Assembly (NCBI GenBank): GCA_963662155.1
Contig: OY759264.1
Span: 14,455,430 to 14,519,429 of the forward strand
Direction: 5' to 3'
Length of the DNA stretch: 64,000 nt
Origin: Lamellibrachia columna
Taxonomy: Eukaryota > Annelida > Polychaeta > Sabellida > Siboglinidae
Under the pieces are notes generated by a model. The model made no database searches. It worked only from the letters and a program-made list of their open reading frames with translations, and had not been told where the DNA came from. Within the stretch, counting starts at the first letter, position 1, and each line of letters opens with the position of its first letter. Both the position numbers and the translations under genes were made by a program. Positions 47,310 through 63,399 of the stretch are shown here, one piece after another.

Positions 47310-48955
47310 ATATAGTTCAATGCCGAATCGCTCGAGTTACAACGCAACACCGGACAACACGGCTGTCCTCGGAAACTCTCCTAAGATCAAGAGAATCTGA
47401 TATTCCGCAGCCTCACTTATTTGTTTGCCATGTATGGCTAGTATTGATAGCTCAGTGTACTATCGACGATATCTATCGATCGCATTGTATCGTCACATCG
47501 ATTACTGCAGTACATCCATAGTGTTATGTATTGTTATACCCCACTATATACGAGATAATTTTCCATCTCGTTTAGCTCAAATGTGCACCACATACTGGGG
47601 ATGGGCTGTCAGCCTCCGGTACCCGAATCAGATACCCCCGATGACGGATTATATGAGACATTCACAGAAAGCAAGACACAGCGTGGAGTCAACTCCACGA
47701 ACTAAACCTGATATGGCATCTTTGTTTTTTTCAAATGTTCCGTGTGAGGTTAAACTAGCGATGTCGCAATACATATCATTTATTCGTTCCAAGGAACAAG
47801 AAACAGCGGTAGGGAAATGGCGCACTGTGAGACGAAATGTATGTCAACCCTAAACGTAAATGCGTCTTTATTTACAAAACACCTTAGGATAAACGATTGT
47901 GATTGGTTAATCAAACAAAATATTCATCAGCTGCTACGTCGCAGTGCATGCAAATGTTAATCCGATTAATTAATGCTTAATGTGGCAGAACGATAACGTG
48001 TATTAAAAAAAATAGTCACACATGTGGTGGAAGATGTTTAAGTACATAAAGGTACACTAATTAATCTCCACTAATGAATTTACGTCCGTAAGCGATGTTG
48101 CTTTTCAAATAGGTTTTTGAACTGTGACGTATTTATAAGCAAGATAGTGCTTTTAACAAAATACAACCTTTCTGTTTGATATATAATTTAAAGTTGTTTG
48201 TGGCGAATATAAGCTGCCGTTCCAAAATAATAGAGCACTGTCGCTCCTAGGAGAGAACCATGTTTTGTGGCGAATGTATTTGCAACTGTGAAGATGCAGT
48301 TGTATTCTTGGATTCATTATGACGGACATTCAAAGAAAAGAGAAATAGCTTAGCGCCATATAGTGTTGTTGTTGTCGTCTGCTACTTCGTTGGGTGTTGT
48401 ACACTGTGGTCAGGCTACGTCAAAGCTAGTTGTTTACGAACGAGGTGTCAGTAATGTTACGATTGTGATAACGTCTTGATTCCTGGACTTAATTAATATA
48501 CAATGGGCACATTTGACAGTTACGAATCGGTTTGCGAAAAACACTTTTTGACGTTTGGGAAAACAATTTCACTCCACGTTATCTCAGTTAATTCAGTTGT
48601 ATGCATTTAAGTAATACAGAATGTGGTGAATACATATGAACGCATAGTCTTCGCGCAGTAATTGCTGTGTGACTGAATGCTTCCCATGGAAGTCGAGTTG
48701 GTGTTGGAACGAATAGATCTGCTATGGGCTAAGTATAAAGCGCTTTGAGCGATTCCGTGCAATATAAGTTACCTTTACATTAATCTAATTAGACAAAGTT
48801 TTCTCGCAGTATAATGAAATGACGTACACATCCCATTTCGTCTATGTCACGCAACGACGAAATGGTGTCATATAATAATGCCAGCCAGAAAAAATAGCGA
48901 TCTTTTCCTCGCTGATACAAAATACAGCTCATTCGTCAGTCGTGGTGTGCGTCAG
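47310..48955. repeat. Large diverged repeat unit B
   Basis: Collinear with unit A (39.78-41.87 kb). Its start (AGTTCAATGCCGAATCGC, CCTAAGATCAAGAGAATCTG) recurs at 48956, so a third unit begins directly after unit B, which indicates a tandem arrangement. Unit B has roughly 400 bp at 47.79-48.20 kb and an insert at about 48.70-48.83 kb absent from A. Confidence 0.7.
48703..48834. mobile_element. Insertion in unit B, SINE/LINE-tail-like
   Basis: Absent from unit A between GAAGTCGA and TTTCGTCTAT. Contains TATAAAGCGCTTTGAGCG followed by GTGCAATATAAG, resembling the AAAGCGCCTTGAG...GCGCTATATAA 3' ends seen on several LINEs and SINEs. Ends not precisely defined. Confidence 0.45.
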
Positions 48956-49070
48956 TACATTGAGTTCAATGCCGAATCGCACGGGTGACAACACGACAAC
49001 CTGACACCATCGCCCTTCCCGTAAACTCTCCCGAGATCACAAGAATGTAATACTCCCTCAGTTAATGGTA
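48956..49070. repeat. Start of repeat unit C
   Basis: Repeats the beginning of unit B (GAGTTCAATGCCGAATCGCA..., ...CGAGATCACAAGAATGTAATA) and then diverges or is truncated. Confidence 0.6.
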
Positions 49071-49809
49071 GTTATATTCAGTTACAAGAAAAGGCACTGC
49101 ATTAGGGCCTAATTACAGGATTGCAATTGGAATGTCATTTGAATGTTGCCATTGTGATCAGTTGGCGAGTGACGAACTAACGAGTTTTCCGTCTATATCA
49201 GCGGCTTCGACATGCGAGATGTCAAGGTTACAGAGTAATTACTGCTGGCTGATGACGCCCGTGACATTCATTAGCGTTCTCCCTCTCCCACAGAACCTCG
49301 TTTCCGGTTACCCTCCACATCACATCAGTCTCAGGTGACCGGACTACTTTCAAACTGACATTGACCTTGTTCCACATACGTGCTATTGTTTATGTTATTT
49401 TCCAGTGAGGTGGTTGGTTATCCTCCAGTTTCAATTATTTATCTTATCTTAATTATCGGGAGAGTTTTATAAATTTCCCTCAACAAAGTGATGATGTCAA
49501 AGCACTGGAAGCTGGTATCTCGATTGGGCGACTCACACACTGAATTATTTCACGCAGCTACGCGAGCTATGTTCTGTAAAACATCGCCTACATTTCTTAT
49601 AAAATGTTGCCTACTTTTATTAGCTGTTCCGTTTGTTTGGCTGTCCCAACGTCCAACGTTGAGATAAGATTGAGAGTATAATTTAGAATTCAAAACATAG
49701 CTAAAATATCTCACAGAATATACGCAGAATTAACTAATTAGTGGACGTTATAATACCTTAAACGACATGAACTATAGTTGTTTTATAACTTTGTCCTCGT
49801 ATTGTTTAG
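49071..49809. other. No gene recognised
   Basis: A 68-residue plus-strand frame at 49.13 kb has no motif. Confidence 0.3.
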
Positions 49810-50150
49810 CACATCGCGAATCAGGCTCGTTGGTGTTTAAATCTGTAGTGCGTGAATAGTTTAAGTAGGATGTAGTATGCGAATAATTTAAGTATTATGT
49901 AGTGTGTGAATAGTTTAAGTAATGTGTAGTGTGTGAATAGTTTAAGCAATGTTTATTTTGTGAATAGTTTAAGTAATGTGTAGTGTGTGAATAGTTTAAG
50001 TATTATGTATTGCGTGAATAGTTTAAGCAATGTTTATTTTGTGAATAGTTTAAGTAATGTGTAGTGTGTGAATAGTTTAAGTAATATGTAGCGTGTGAAT
50101 AGTTTAAGTATTATGTAGCTTGGGAATAGTTCAAGTATTATGCACACTCG
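49810..50150. repeat. 27-bp minisatellite, about 11 copies, in a dispersed repeat
   Basis: Units of about 27 bp containing TGTGTGAATAGTTTAAGTAA. The left flank (CATCGCGAATCAGGCTCG) and right flank (CTCGGTTTAA) also occur at 56.81-56.89 kb, where there is only one unit. Confidence 0.9.
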
Positions 50151-51402
50151 GTTTAAAACAAGTGCTAACTTTTGTTAAAATTGCCGAAAGAAAATTTATC
50201 GGATCTGATCGTCAGAGAGCAGTCCACGCTGGGACATGGAATGAGTACTGGTAGATCACGCTGAGCTGCTAGCGTTCTCAGTATATTCTCGTGCTGGCGT
50301 TTTATGCCAGCATCAGTTGACAATGGCACGCAACCTGAACTGAACTAGTCCTTGGTGCTTCTTAAAAACATAACGACATATCTACGTCTGGTGCATAGTG
50401 ATTTCCACTTCAGGTCAGCACACATGGCAGTGACACTTGGAGTTCTCCGATAATCACCAGCGACAGACCGAACTGCGGAAATTGCACTTGTTTAACTTTC
50501 TGAATATCTGTCTTGGTGCGGATACCTCCAGGCGACTGTATCATACTCAAGCTTCGGTCGACGAGTGCCTCGTACGCCGTTGTCATTTACCCATATCAAC
50601 ATGCCGTGTCTAGACATTCCAAACGTCGGTGTCAGTGTAAGACTGGTCCTAGGATGGCTACCCACGGGGGGGGGGGCTTCCGCGAACTCTCACGCAGTGT
50701 TTACTTAAACACTTAACCTTATTTATTCTCAGAACGATTCAACCTGGACTGACAGTTCGGTCTTGGACATTTCGGCCGGCAATTTGGCTAAAGCCTGACG
50801 TTTCGGCCAGAGAGTCATTGTGCAGGCAACTAGCGTCGGCTTCTCGGGATTCCTCCAAACGAATCACTCCCTCCAACATTCCTCACTAACCAGGGGTGGT
50901 AGTGGTACTACAGTACCCCTGGCAGATCGACCCGTTGAAGGTGGATTTGTCAGTTTATCCCACACCATGTACGGATGTACGCTGAAGCATTTGTACTTTG
51001 TCCCAGTTGCTGTCTTATTTGACGTGTTTCTGGGAACTTCGCGAGTCCAACTTCAAATAGCGTTTAAAGTTCAGGGATATGCCAGTCATTACTCATTCGA
51101 CCAGCGACAACGGGTCCACAGCCAAGTTCCCGTATGCAGGACTCAGAAAGTTGTGCTCGTAATCTCACTAGTTAACACAGCAACTGACAAATCCAAGTTT
51201 CAACGGGTCTATCTTCCGGCACAGTGTCGTAGTTATGATTTCGCAAGGGGCGACGGGGGGGGGGGGGCACAAGCTTCGTCATACATTACTCTACCATGCC
51301 ACCATGCAACGGTGCAACAGTTTGCATACGGGAAAAAATCAAACATTCAAGCCAAAGGTAAGGGGCCATTACCCCCACTCCACCACCCATTAAATACATG
51401 AA
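50151..51402. other. No gene recognised
   Basis: Contains poly-G runs at about 50668-50677 and 51256-51267. A 193-residue plus-strand frame at 50820-51401 lacks an ATG (it starts with an alternative codon) and has no recognisable domain. Confidence 0.3.
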
Positions 51403-51640
51403 ACATTCGACCTTTCAAATATTGGTAATTTTCTCATCGAAATATTGGGGAACGTTTGAATAATCTACATGCATGGGGTAAACTGTGTGACGTCACGTTT
51501 CATTGTTGTCCTACAGTAACATACATGGGGTGAAAGTGTCGTGGACTCAAAAGAGGGGTGGTCTCCATCTCTAACCCACTGATTCATGCTCCCTCTCTCC
51601 TCTCTGCCGCCAGCGACCGGAGCTGGGTCCCCCCGTAGGG
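51403..51640 (+). repeat. Inverted duplication, left arm
   Basis: Reads CGACCTTTCAAATATTGG, CATCGAAATATTGGGGAACG, TTCATTGTTGTCCTACAGTA, CCACTGATTCATGCTC, and CAGCGACCGG. The reverse complement of 53570-54017 carries the same blocks in the same order. Confidence 0.85.
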
Positions 51641-52085
51641 CGCGCGAGCACTGACTCAGCGGTCGAATCGAGTCGACGATCACCACTGCTCTGCACAGTA
51701 TTTATGTCACTAAGCCTTACAGAATGCTCTTGTCGTGGGTGACTCACCCATGGATACAAAATGTCCTCGGCCTAAGCGTCCTACATTAATTATTCATAAA
51801 TACCACGCGCCTATCATTTAGTAGTGCACCATTACTACAATAGGAACGCAATGAGTGTTTGATGACGAACTTGAATTAATGTCGACCCTCTGCGTTTTCC
51901 ACTAACGATATCTGGCGTTAATCGATGTGTAGGCGATAGTAATGTACGCTACATGTTCGCATTGTTTATGCATTGATGAAACGCAATACAGATAACAGCA
52001 AACATCACATTTTGCATCGGTTGTACATCAGATATCCTGACAGAAATAGCGATATCTCACAATTTAAAGGGCATATACAACGATT
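51641..52085. other. No feature recognised
   Basis: Spacer; nothing supported. Confidence 0.3.
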
Positions 52086-52292
52086 TCATTAACTGATACA
52101 AAGCCAGTTGGTTTTTTTTTTAAATAACAATTAACTGATACATAGCTAGTTGGGGGTTTCGTATAATAACAATTAACTGACACAAAGCTAGTTGGGGGTT
52201 TCGTATAATAACAATTAACTGACACAAAGCTAGTTGGGGGTTTCGTATAATAACAATTAACTGACACAAAGCTAGTTGGGGGTTTCGTATAT
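52086..52292. repeat. 42-bp minisatellite, about 5 copies
   Basis: Units containing CAATTAACTGACACAAAGCT and AGTTGGGGGTTTCGTATA. The first units carry a poly-T variant and ACTGATACATAGC. Confidence 0.95.
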
Positions 52293-52309
52293 TTGCCATT
52301 TTGACAAGA

Positions 52310-52312
52310 AGC

Positions 52313-52409
<97 letters not shown>
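52310..52409. repeat. (GCGT)n then (GT)n microsatellite
   Basis: About 35 bp of GCGT units followed by about 60 bp of GT. Confidence 0.98.
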
Positions 52410-52411
<2 letters not shown>

Positions 52412-53569
52412 ATTATTTTTAAGCAACCGAATTGTTATAAATATTTTTATTTACTGATTTATTAGCATGCATAAATAGACTTTACAACTTTACAGCCTTG
52501 TTGTAAAACTTGGTTATTTTCGTTGACTCGCAAAACTGTGTACTTTACGAGGAGACGAAAGAGCCCAGTAGTAAAACTTTTTATATAGATATTACTGAAA
52601 TGTTATAAAACACTAAAATGTCCGGCCCTAAAACAGTAGTCGCTCGAACTTTGTTCATGTATTTTTTATTTCCGTTTACACAATTTCCAACAATAAACAT
52701 CCTACAGCAATAACGACTAAAACATGAAGTGTGGTATTGAACATTTAAATCGAAAAATTAAGATCATTGAGATATTGCATTTTTGTTAAACGACACGGTG
52801 TGAGTACTGCCAGCCCTGTGCCCGTGTGATTACAGCAGCTTTCGGTAACCTGAAAGTGATTGCGTTAGTCAAGTAACCTATGACCATTAATTGGTCATCG
52901 ACCAAGCCAGTAATTATGACTCCGGAAACGTCAGCCTGGCTCCCACTCAGCAACGTAATAATAATTCGAGTGGGCACTCGGCAGAGTGCATACCTCCGTT
53001 TTAGGTTAACGTTATTAATCGTATCGTGAACTATAGTAAAAATGACAACATGGCGATTTTGTTATAAATTACAAGAATGCTGGTTTTTAATGTACCAGAA
53101 GCCATTGTTTGGAACCGGATCCATATCATTATTTGGAGCACAAAAATTCATTCATGGCTGCCCATTCTTGGAAATGATGGAATGCCCAACGGGTTGTGGT
53201 GACTGTGTATCAACGCTCGCGGCTCTGGGTACCCGATATGCAAATCTTTATCTATCGTAGTTAATATATCCGACTGACATCGTCATTGAATGCGTGAGTC
53301 ATTGTTCGCGCCAATAAATGGTCGAGTAAGTGATTCTGTCAGTCAGTCAGTCTGTTTGTACGGTCGAACGGTGTCGTCTACTGCTGAAGGTAAGTTTTGC
53401 TTTGCTCATCGCCATCTTCATCAAACCTGGAATTGTAAACATGGCTTTTGTTATTTGCATTTGCATTTGTTACAATAATGTAGGACACTCGTCGTTATTC
53501 TGCTACTGACCCCTGGCGGGAGTCAGCTACGGCATTGCTGTCGTCCACACTGCCTGCCCGACGTCTCTC
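52410..53569. other. No gene assigned
   Basis: A possible untranslated exon ends CTGCTGAAG|GTAAGT near 53389, after a CAGTCAGTCAGTC run, but nothing else supports it. A 72-residue frame at 53042 has no motif. Confidence 0.25.
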
Positions 53570-54017
<448 letters not shown>

Positions 54018-54567
54018 TTCGCGTCTTAACTTGTTACCTTTAATAAATATTTCCCGCGAGTGTCTAGTGTTCTACTCTGTTCAGCGCGAGACACGGATTT
54101 CCATACAGTGTGTTCAGATTAAAGGCATGGCAACACTGAAGGCATTTCACATCCATGGTAAAGTCAACGGCAGCAGTATCAGTGACAATTCTCATAACTG
54201 TCGCCATATGTTAATTAGAGTATGAACAACGTGATAAACGACACATTTAGCGATGGCCGTTATCAGACGATTGACGTAAGCAAAATTCCAAGATAAGTTC
54301 TGGCGACGGCGACCGGCACAGCCCAGTGGTAATTGTCTCGGAAGCACCGCTATGAGTGGTGGGCATCGGGTGTTTCCAAACCTGTTCCAGTATAATAAAT
54401 ATCTACAGCGAGGTTCCCCGTCGGACAAACCCCACATGTTTAGCAGGGAATACTGGAAGGGTAAAGAACTCCTGTTTTTTTGTAACCGTACACCGAAGAC
54501 ATAATTTAAGTCCACACATACACCAGAACGCAAACTTTATTATTTGTCTAAGGCCAAGATAAATGCA
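54018..54567. other. No gene recognised
   Basis: A 113-residue minus-strand frame lacks recognisable motifs. Confidence 0.3.
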
Positions 54568-54745
54568 CAGTGGAACCTCACATCGAGACTGGGCCAATGT
54601 GACATGAACAGCGAGACGACAGTATTAGCGGGATTAAATGTCCTATACTTTACTGTTATGAAAATAATGTGGGACTGTCCGAGGGTGATCATATAATGTC
54701 GAGGGGGCTGTAATACCGAGGTGACCGTAAAGCGAGGTTCAATTG
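54568..54745. mobile_element. Second copy of the 29.1-kb MITE, opposite orientation
   Basis: Left CAGTGGAACCTCACATCG; right end reverse-complemented CAATTGAACCTCGCTTTACG. It shares CTATACTTTACTGTTATG and GTGGGACTGTCC with the reverse complement of 29109-29297. The flanks are not clear TA dinucleotides, so this copy is older. Confidence 0.65.
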
Positions 54746-54774
54746 GATTGATGTCGCGATCAATGACCTAAGCC

Positions 54775-54935
54775 ACTCTCTCCTTTGGCTTAATTTTTAT
54801 TTTTCATATGTTGTCTTTAGCGCCACGGCACGATAGCATGCTAAACTAATGGGTGACTAAGCTGGGATCCCCTTTGGTCCCCCCCTTTGGCCTCCCTCTT
54901 TGGCATCCCCCTTTGCGAGATCCTAGATACGCCAC
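54775..54935. mobile_element. hAT-like MITE, right-end fragment
   Basis: Shares CTTTGGCTTAATTTTTAT, CTAAACTAATGGGT and GCGAGATCCTAGATACGCCA with the element at 3.79-4.07 kb. A TTTGG-CC-CCC motif is repeated three times internally. The left end is not found. Confidence 0.5.
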
Positions 54936-55397
54936 TGTCTGATCCTATAAGACGTGTCTACCCAAACCAGCGAAAATTCTTGGTGTGAAGACAATTCGAT
55001 TTTTTATAGTCTCATTTCAAATTAATTTTACAAAAAAAACCTGCCCAATATTCACTGCAACACGCTAGCTCGTATGTGCAACTTTTGTGTGTAGATTGAA
55101 GTGAAAATCGAAATGCTGAAAAATCACGATTTTCACCGTTGGTGAAATGTCGTAACTGTGTCATGTGATCGGCGAGAGGATTGAATTCACGCTCATGATC
55201 AGCATTGACCCGCAAAGTGTTTACCATTTTGGATATCCACTATTTTGCTCCTCACCAGATCTAACGACTGAAGTCAATTCTTTTGATTGTTTGAAGAAGA
55301 AAAAATAGACAGTTTTTATTAAACAGACTGCGCACATTATTTAAGCTAGTCACACACTACACATCTGGACATAATAAACCGGATTCGCGATGGGCTG
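54936..55397. other. No feature recognised
   Basis: AT-rich; a 71-residue minus-strand frame has no motif. Confidence 0.3.
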
Positions 55398-55570
55398 AAT
55401 CATTTAACAAGATTGCCATCCAAGGCAAAGGCACAAATAGCAAGTGAACAAGGAAGCCATTGGCTTATCAAGAGTCCAACATTTCTAATCTATGTATAAT
55501 CCGCCTTCCTGAGATATGTATCAACCTTGTTTTTAAACATATTCACACTGCTAGGGTGAGGAAGCAGATT
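55398..55570 (-). mobile_element. CR1-like LINE 3' fragment, minus strand
   Basis: The reverse complement reads GTGTGAATATGTTTAAAAAC, then AAGGTTGATACATATCTC, GTTGGACTCTTGATAAGCCA and GGATGGCAATCTTGTTAAAT, matching the last 170 bp of the 27-kb copy. Confidence 0.88.
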
Positions 55571-55670
55571 TAACGGTGTGAAGAGAAGTATATTTGTGGA
55601 TAATAGTGGTGTGAAAAAAGTATCGTGGTTATTTGTGCGTCCCCTCTAAAGATCCGAACATCCGCTTGCT

Positions 55671-55672
<2 letters not shown>

Positions 55673-55746
<74 letters not shown>

Positions 55747-55747
55747 C
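55673..55747. repeat. (CAA)n trinucleotide tract
   Basis: About 25 units of CAA; poly-Leu in one minus-strand frame. Confidence 0.98.
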
Positions 55748-56810
55748 GACAAGACGCAGAAATTATAATGATTTTTTAAATTGCCCATTTTCATTGATTT
55801 GTGATCTTCAACCCGAAAAAGATTATCATTACGTTTACTTCGTTTAACCTGGGTAGTCGACTTACCCACCTCGTGAAAGACGTCGCGGCAAGTCTCAGAC
55901 ATACGTAATCTTCCTTCGTTTACCAACTTTTAGATTGCGACCATTGGTTCTGCGAGGTTTTTCCATTTCCCGGTGTGGAATCTTTTACTTCTCCTATCAT
56001 AGACACCAAGTAGAAACGACCAACGACTTTCAGTGTTTCTTCCGAAAGTCACAGACATATTGGGATGAACGAAGCTTCGAAAGGGCAGTAGGTGGACATG
56101 AACAGCGGTGGTCTCGATTGACAACCCGACTCTGTAACCGAACAGCTGTCGAGCCCCAGGTGCGTACGCCATTCCCATCCGGGACGCATTGTAATCAACG
56201 AAACGGTAATGTCGCAGTGTACTTAAGCGGAGAAGAGTGGCCGTTTCCCGATACAAGTGTGGGCGCGTCGTCACAGATGAAGACAATTAACGTTGACGTG
56301 GGTGCGTTCATTCCGACTGTACGCTCTAAAAGTCATCAATATTTATGCGGTTTACTGCACGTTTTAGCTATTAGCGTCGTGTCGAGGTTACCGTTAATTA
56401 CATTATGTTTACTCTGACGGGCGTGGGTTACTGACCCGGGCAGTGTGAGTTCCCGAATGCATACGTGCGTGTATTCGTGCATTTGATTCTGCCTGTCCGC
56501 GAGAGCGAGTGCGATTGATACCGCCGATGTGACGTCACCACGCCGCTCATTTCATGGAAAGGTCGCAGAGTACTTTGTAGTAAGGGGATGCTGTTTAATC
56601 GATCCAATGTGTATCACCTGATAATGGATGACCGTGAATGAATTAATCGGCATTCAAGGGTACCGGAAGCTGCTATCGCATTCTCGCTTGTGTGTTGATA
56701 GTCATGGCGTCTACATTGGCGCGAAGTGAACGTTTAGTTAGACATCGTATATGGTTCTTAGCTACTCTACGATGTAAGATTACCTGTCTTAAAACTCCCC
56801 CTCATTTGAC
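55748..56810. other. No gene assigned
   Basis: Overlapping frames of 160 (plus) and 118 (minus) residues at 55.93-56.42 kb. Neither shows a recognisable domain, and they compete on opposite strands. Confidence 0.3.
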
Positions 56811-56895
56811 TTAACCCATTGTGAACCAGGTTCGCTGTTGTTCAAATATGTAATGTGTGAATAGTTTAAGTAATATGTAAAGTCGGTTTAATAAG
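56811..56895. repeat. Dispersed-repeat copy with a single 27-bp unit
   Basis: CATTGTGAACCAGGTTCGCT, GTGTGAATAGTTTAAGTAAT and AGTCGGTTTAATAAG parallel the 49.80-50.17 kb copy, where the central unit is amplified about elevenfold. Confidence 0.65.
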
Positions 56896-59030
<2,135 letters not shown>

Positions 59031-59128
59031 AGAATAGATACTGTGCTTACACGCGAGCGGTCAGCGTCTATTCATTACCAGAATAGCTACTGTGTTTGTA
59101 CGCGAGCAGTCCGCGTCTATTCATTGCC
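59031..59128. repeat. About 51-bp direct duplication
   Basis: Two copies containing AGAATAG.TACTGTG, ACGCGAGC.GTC.GCGTC and TATTCATT.CCA. Confidence 0.85.
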
Positions 59129-59728
59129 ATCAACTGAAAGCTCTGATGCAGTAGTAGGGTCTACAGAAAACATTAAGTTTACTTACTCACAAGTGCTTAC
59201 TTACGCTAAAGTGCTCCGAAAAATCCAAGCAACACAGACAACCCTCGGTATATAATGGAGGATGAGTCCGGGCTGTGATCTGTGCACTTCTGCAAATACC
59301 ATTGTGTGTTCAAAAATCCCACTTCCATTAGCGTTGATTGAATTTGCTCGTACAATTCTGTGGTTTCACACGACAGGCATTAAGTGCGTTCGAATGTGGA
59401 AGACTGTTTTTATCAGACCGCCATTAGAAAAAATTACACATTTTGCGAAATACTCCAGCACGATTGGTCATATCTGCTATTCATTGCTTATATTTGCCGT
59501 GGACTAAGTGCGCGAATACTTATTATTATATAAGAATAATAAATTTAATTTATTATTACAATACTACCACCCCAACAATATGGCCTAATGGCACATTTCT
59601 TTAAAGCCGGATACACTTGCACTTACTTCGAGCTTGTATTTTTCCAAAATACGAATGTGGGCATTATAAATTAATTTGTACCAAAAAATGAGAGTGCTTT
59701 ATAAATTGAATACAGCTGTTTCGTTTGG
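59129..59728. other. No feature recognised
   Basis: Nothing supported apart from short open frames. Confidence 0.3.
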
Positions 59729-59845
59729 TTTTAATTAAACATGACGGCGATATATAATGACAAGAAATTGTTATGTTTTTAATTAAACATGACGGCGATA
59801 GATAATGACAATCGGGCTAACGAATATGTCAGAAATTGTTATGGG
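59729..59845. repeat. Imperfect direct duplication
   Basis: TTTTAATTAAACATGACGGC followed by GATATATAATGACA occurs twice about 48 bp apart, and AGAAATTGTTATG follows each with a different offset. Confidence 0.8.
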
Positions 59846-60473
<628 letters not shown>

Positions 60474-60478
60474 CATAT

Positions 60479-61232
<754 letters not shown>

Positions 61233-61494
61233 TATGTGTGCAGTATAACTTTGTTAACTTGAACTGCGATCATTAGATATACCCATAGACCGAGGCTAGT
61301 TGTATAATACAGGGGCAAAACACGAAAACATAGCGCACATGTGGCGACACCATCGACAGGAGTTGGTTGGAAGTCCACCAGCGTACAATAACTGAAATAA
61401 TTTTGTTTAACCACAACGTGTGAAAGTTTTATTTCACTTGTGAACCTGGCGTACTGGTTTACAATCAGGACTGTTAATGTTAGCTGCGTCAAAC
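61233..61494. other. No feature recognised
   Basis: Spacer between a microsatellite and a LINE fragment. Confidence 0.3.
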
Positions 61495-61615
61495 AAATAT
61501 TTCAGAAGGGCGGTTTACACATAGATGAAAAACTCTCACTAAGCCAATGGCTTCCTTGTCCACATACCATCTGGGTGTGTTTATTTGGGTGACAATCTGT
61601 TCAATCTTGTTAACA
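61495..61615 (+). mobile_element. CR1-like LINE, short 3' fragment
   Basis: ATTTCAGAAGGGCGG, CACTAAGCCAATGGCTTCCT, TGTCCACATACCATCTGGG and a final CTGTTCAATCTTGTTAAC parallel 28.73-28.86 kb. Strongly diverged. Confidence 0.75.
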
Positions 61616-61742
61616 ACTTTGCATTGCACAGCCCTATTTGAGCAATTAATAAATATTGTACGATTAATTGAAATGTGGATGTTCGTGCGCGTGTGCGTAA
61701 GTGCTTACGTGTGTGTATCATTCAATCAAGTAGAAGTCGCCT

Positions 61743-61776
<34 letters not shown>

Positions 61777-62056
61777 CATTAACTATTTCATATTTCATTC
61801 AATAATTAATATTCCATTCATAATATTATTGTTTGTTACGTATGAATCCGGGGAATGAGTCCTCTTTGGTAACTAAATTTAAAAGCTTAATATATGATAC
61901 ATTGTTATGCACAGTGTGTGTGTAAAGATGTATATGTGTGTTTAATGCAATTCATGCAATAACAGTAACATGTACGAGTGACACTTGCTTAGCGATCCAC
62001 GCGTTCTTTGCTGTAACAACGTGTCCCGTATGATTTAATAACTTGCCCCGCTTACG
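61616..62056. other. No gene recognised; short (AT)n at 61745-61773
   Basis: Contains a 28-bp AT run; otherwise nothing supported. Confidence 0.35.
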
Positions 62057-62242
62057 GGGTTAGTTGTTACAGTCGACGGCGCCTGGGAAACTTCACATAT
62101 CTACCTAACTACAGTATGGAGTATCAATGGTATGGTACATTTTATTAACATGAATAATAATGTATACGTTGACAGAAATAATACATCTAGCATACTTATT
62201 AACAAAAACTTACTTTAACTGGAAATTGTAACAACTAGCCCC
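62057..62242. mobile_element. Possible 186-bp MITE with GGGGYTAGTTGTTACA ends
   Basis: GGGGTTAGTTGTTACA at 62057-62072 and TGTAACAACTAGCCCC at 62227-62242 are inverted repeats with one mismatch over 16 bp. No target duplication was recognised, so the mobile-element reading is tentative. Confidence 0.4.
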
Positions 62243-62544
62243 GGTTTTCCCTACATAGCCAGTACGCCCAATCGCGTAGGATTATGACGCAATTCTGCAC
62301 TGAAATTTCACCTCGGTGTGTCACACACGCCGTCAAGTGACGTCTGTCAGCCCTCGTATTCGGTGTCGATACAACGTTGACAGTTGACGACAAACAGCCT
62401 TGTCGGGGAACAGCTGATCGCGCAGCCCCGGGCAATTACGATTTCGCTTCCCGGAATTACTGTTTCCCAGATAGTGCCTCCAGACAGGGTAAGGCGCAGT
62501 GTGCCCAGTGCAGGCGGGTGGAGCACACCGGTCGTCTGCCGTGA
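62243..62544. other. No feature recognised
   Basis: CpG-containing sequence of unknown function; could be upstream regulatory DNA for the exon at 63.3 kb, without direct support. Confidence 0.25.
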
Positions 62545-62663
62545 TAACAGGACCGATGATTTATTTCAGTTCCAACAGGTCCGAGGGCCCAGTAACAGGA
62601 CTGGTGGTTTATTTGAGTTCAAACAGGCCCGAGGACCCACTAACAGGATTGATGGTTGATTTC
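62545..62663. repeat. 48-bp minisatellite, 2.5 copies
   Basis: Diverged tandem units containing AACAGGACCGATGATTTATT and CAACAGGTCCGAGGGCCCAG. 48 is divisible by three, which leaves frames of 91 and 125 residues open. Confidence 0.85.
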
Positions 62664-63308
62664 AGTCCTTCTCTAGAGTTAGTGAGTAGGCCCACGATAT
62701 ATTTTTCCATTTCCTTTCGTGGGATAATTTACTTCCCTTGGCACAGACAGATAGAAGAGACAGACCGCGTTGAGTCTCTCTTACCAACGACGCAGGCAAA
62801 CTGGGCTGAAAGAAATTACTCAAGTTTCGAAACGGCCGCAGGTCGTTTCGAATCTCCCCGCCCCCTCTCCGACTGACAGCTAGACGTCCTACCAAACGGC
62901 CACTATAAACATTATGAAGCCACTAGGAAAAACGCGTTGCACGTCACACGCTTAACCAGATAAATAGCTGTTGTTCTTTAACTGCAGAAGGTTGAAACAT
63001 CGGTAAATATAATATATGTGAAAACACCAAATAAGACCATAATTTTTCTAAACTTCAGTTATCTTAATGTATTTGTGCGAAAATTCGACATGTTAACGTA
63101 AACAATTTCTTTGACATTTTCAAATTGAGTTGCTGTATTTAGCACATGTGTTGTACGGCACATAATGGTCTTAAACGAAAGTTATTAAAAGTGTGTTCAT
63201 GCATGAGTATGCGTGCGTGGGTGTGTGTGTTACGAACGTCCGTGTGTGAACGAATGTTTATTTCTAAGGATAAAAGGTAACAACGTGTCGTTTTTGTTGA
63301 CGTTTCAG
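62664..63308. other. Upstream intron or 5' flank of the signal-peptide exon
   Basis: No exon recognised. It ends with the acceptor TGACGTTTCAG at 63298-63308. Confidence 0.35.
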
Positions 63309-63399
63309 TTCTACCGAACCAGACATGGAAGATTTAACCAAGTTTCTCCTCATGTGCGTTTTGCTGGCAATAGAACCTTTCTCGCAAGGTTTCAGAGTG
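63309..63399 (+). CDS. Signal-peptide coding exon of an unidentified secreted or membrane protein
   Basis: The acceptor TTTTGTTGACGTTTCAG is followed by a 16-nt 5'UTR piece, then ATG at 63325. There are 25 codons, then a consensus donor GTG|GTAAGT at 63400. The product starts MEDLTKFLLMCVLLAIE and continues PFSQGFRV. This is a classic signal peptide with hydrophobic core FLLMCVLLAI and a likely cleavage near SQG|F. The exon ends in phase 0. Later exons lie beyond the window, so the family cannot be named. I read past the donor as intron, because the downstream extension of the frame is low-complexity-free but domain-free and soon enters a MITE. Confidence 0.6.

Noticed and set aside
50820..51401. 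193-residue open frame
   Set aside because: Alternative start only, no recognisable domain, poly-G inside, and no splice signals.
53290..53395. Possible untranslated first exon ending CTGAAG|GTAAGT
   Set aside because: A single donor-like match without promoter features or a partner exon.
55930..56417. Opposing 118- and 160-residue frames
   Set aside because: Mutually overlapping on opposite strands with no recognisable family.
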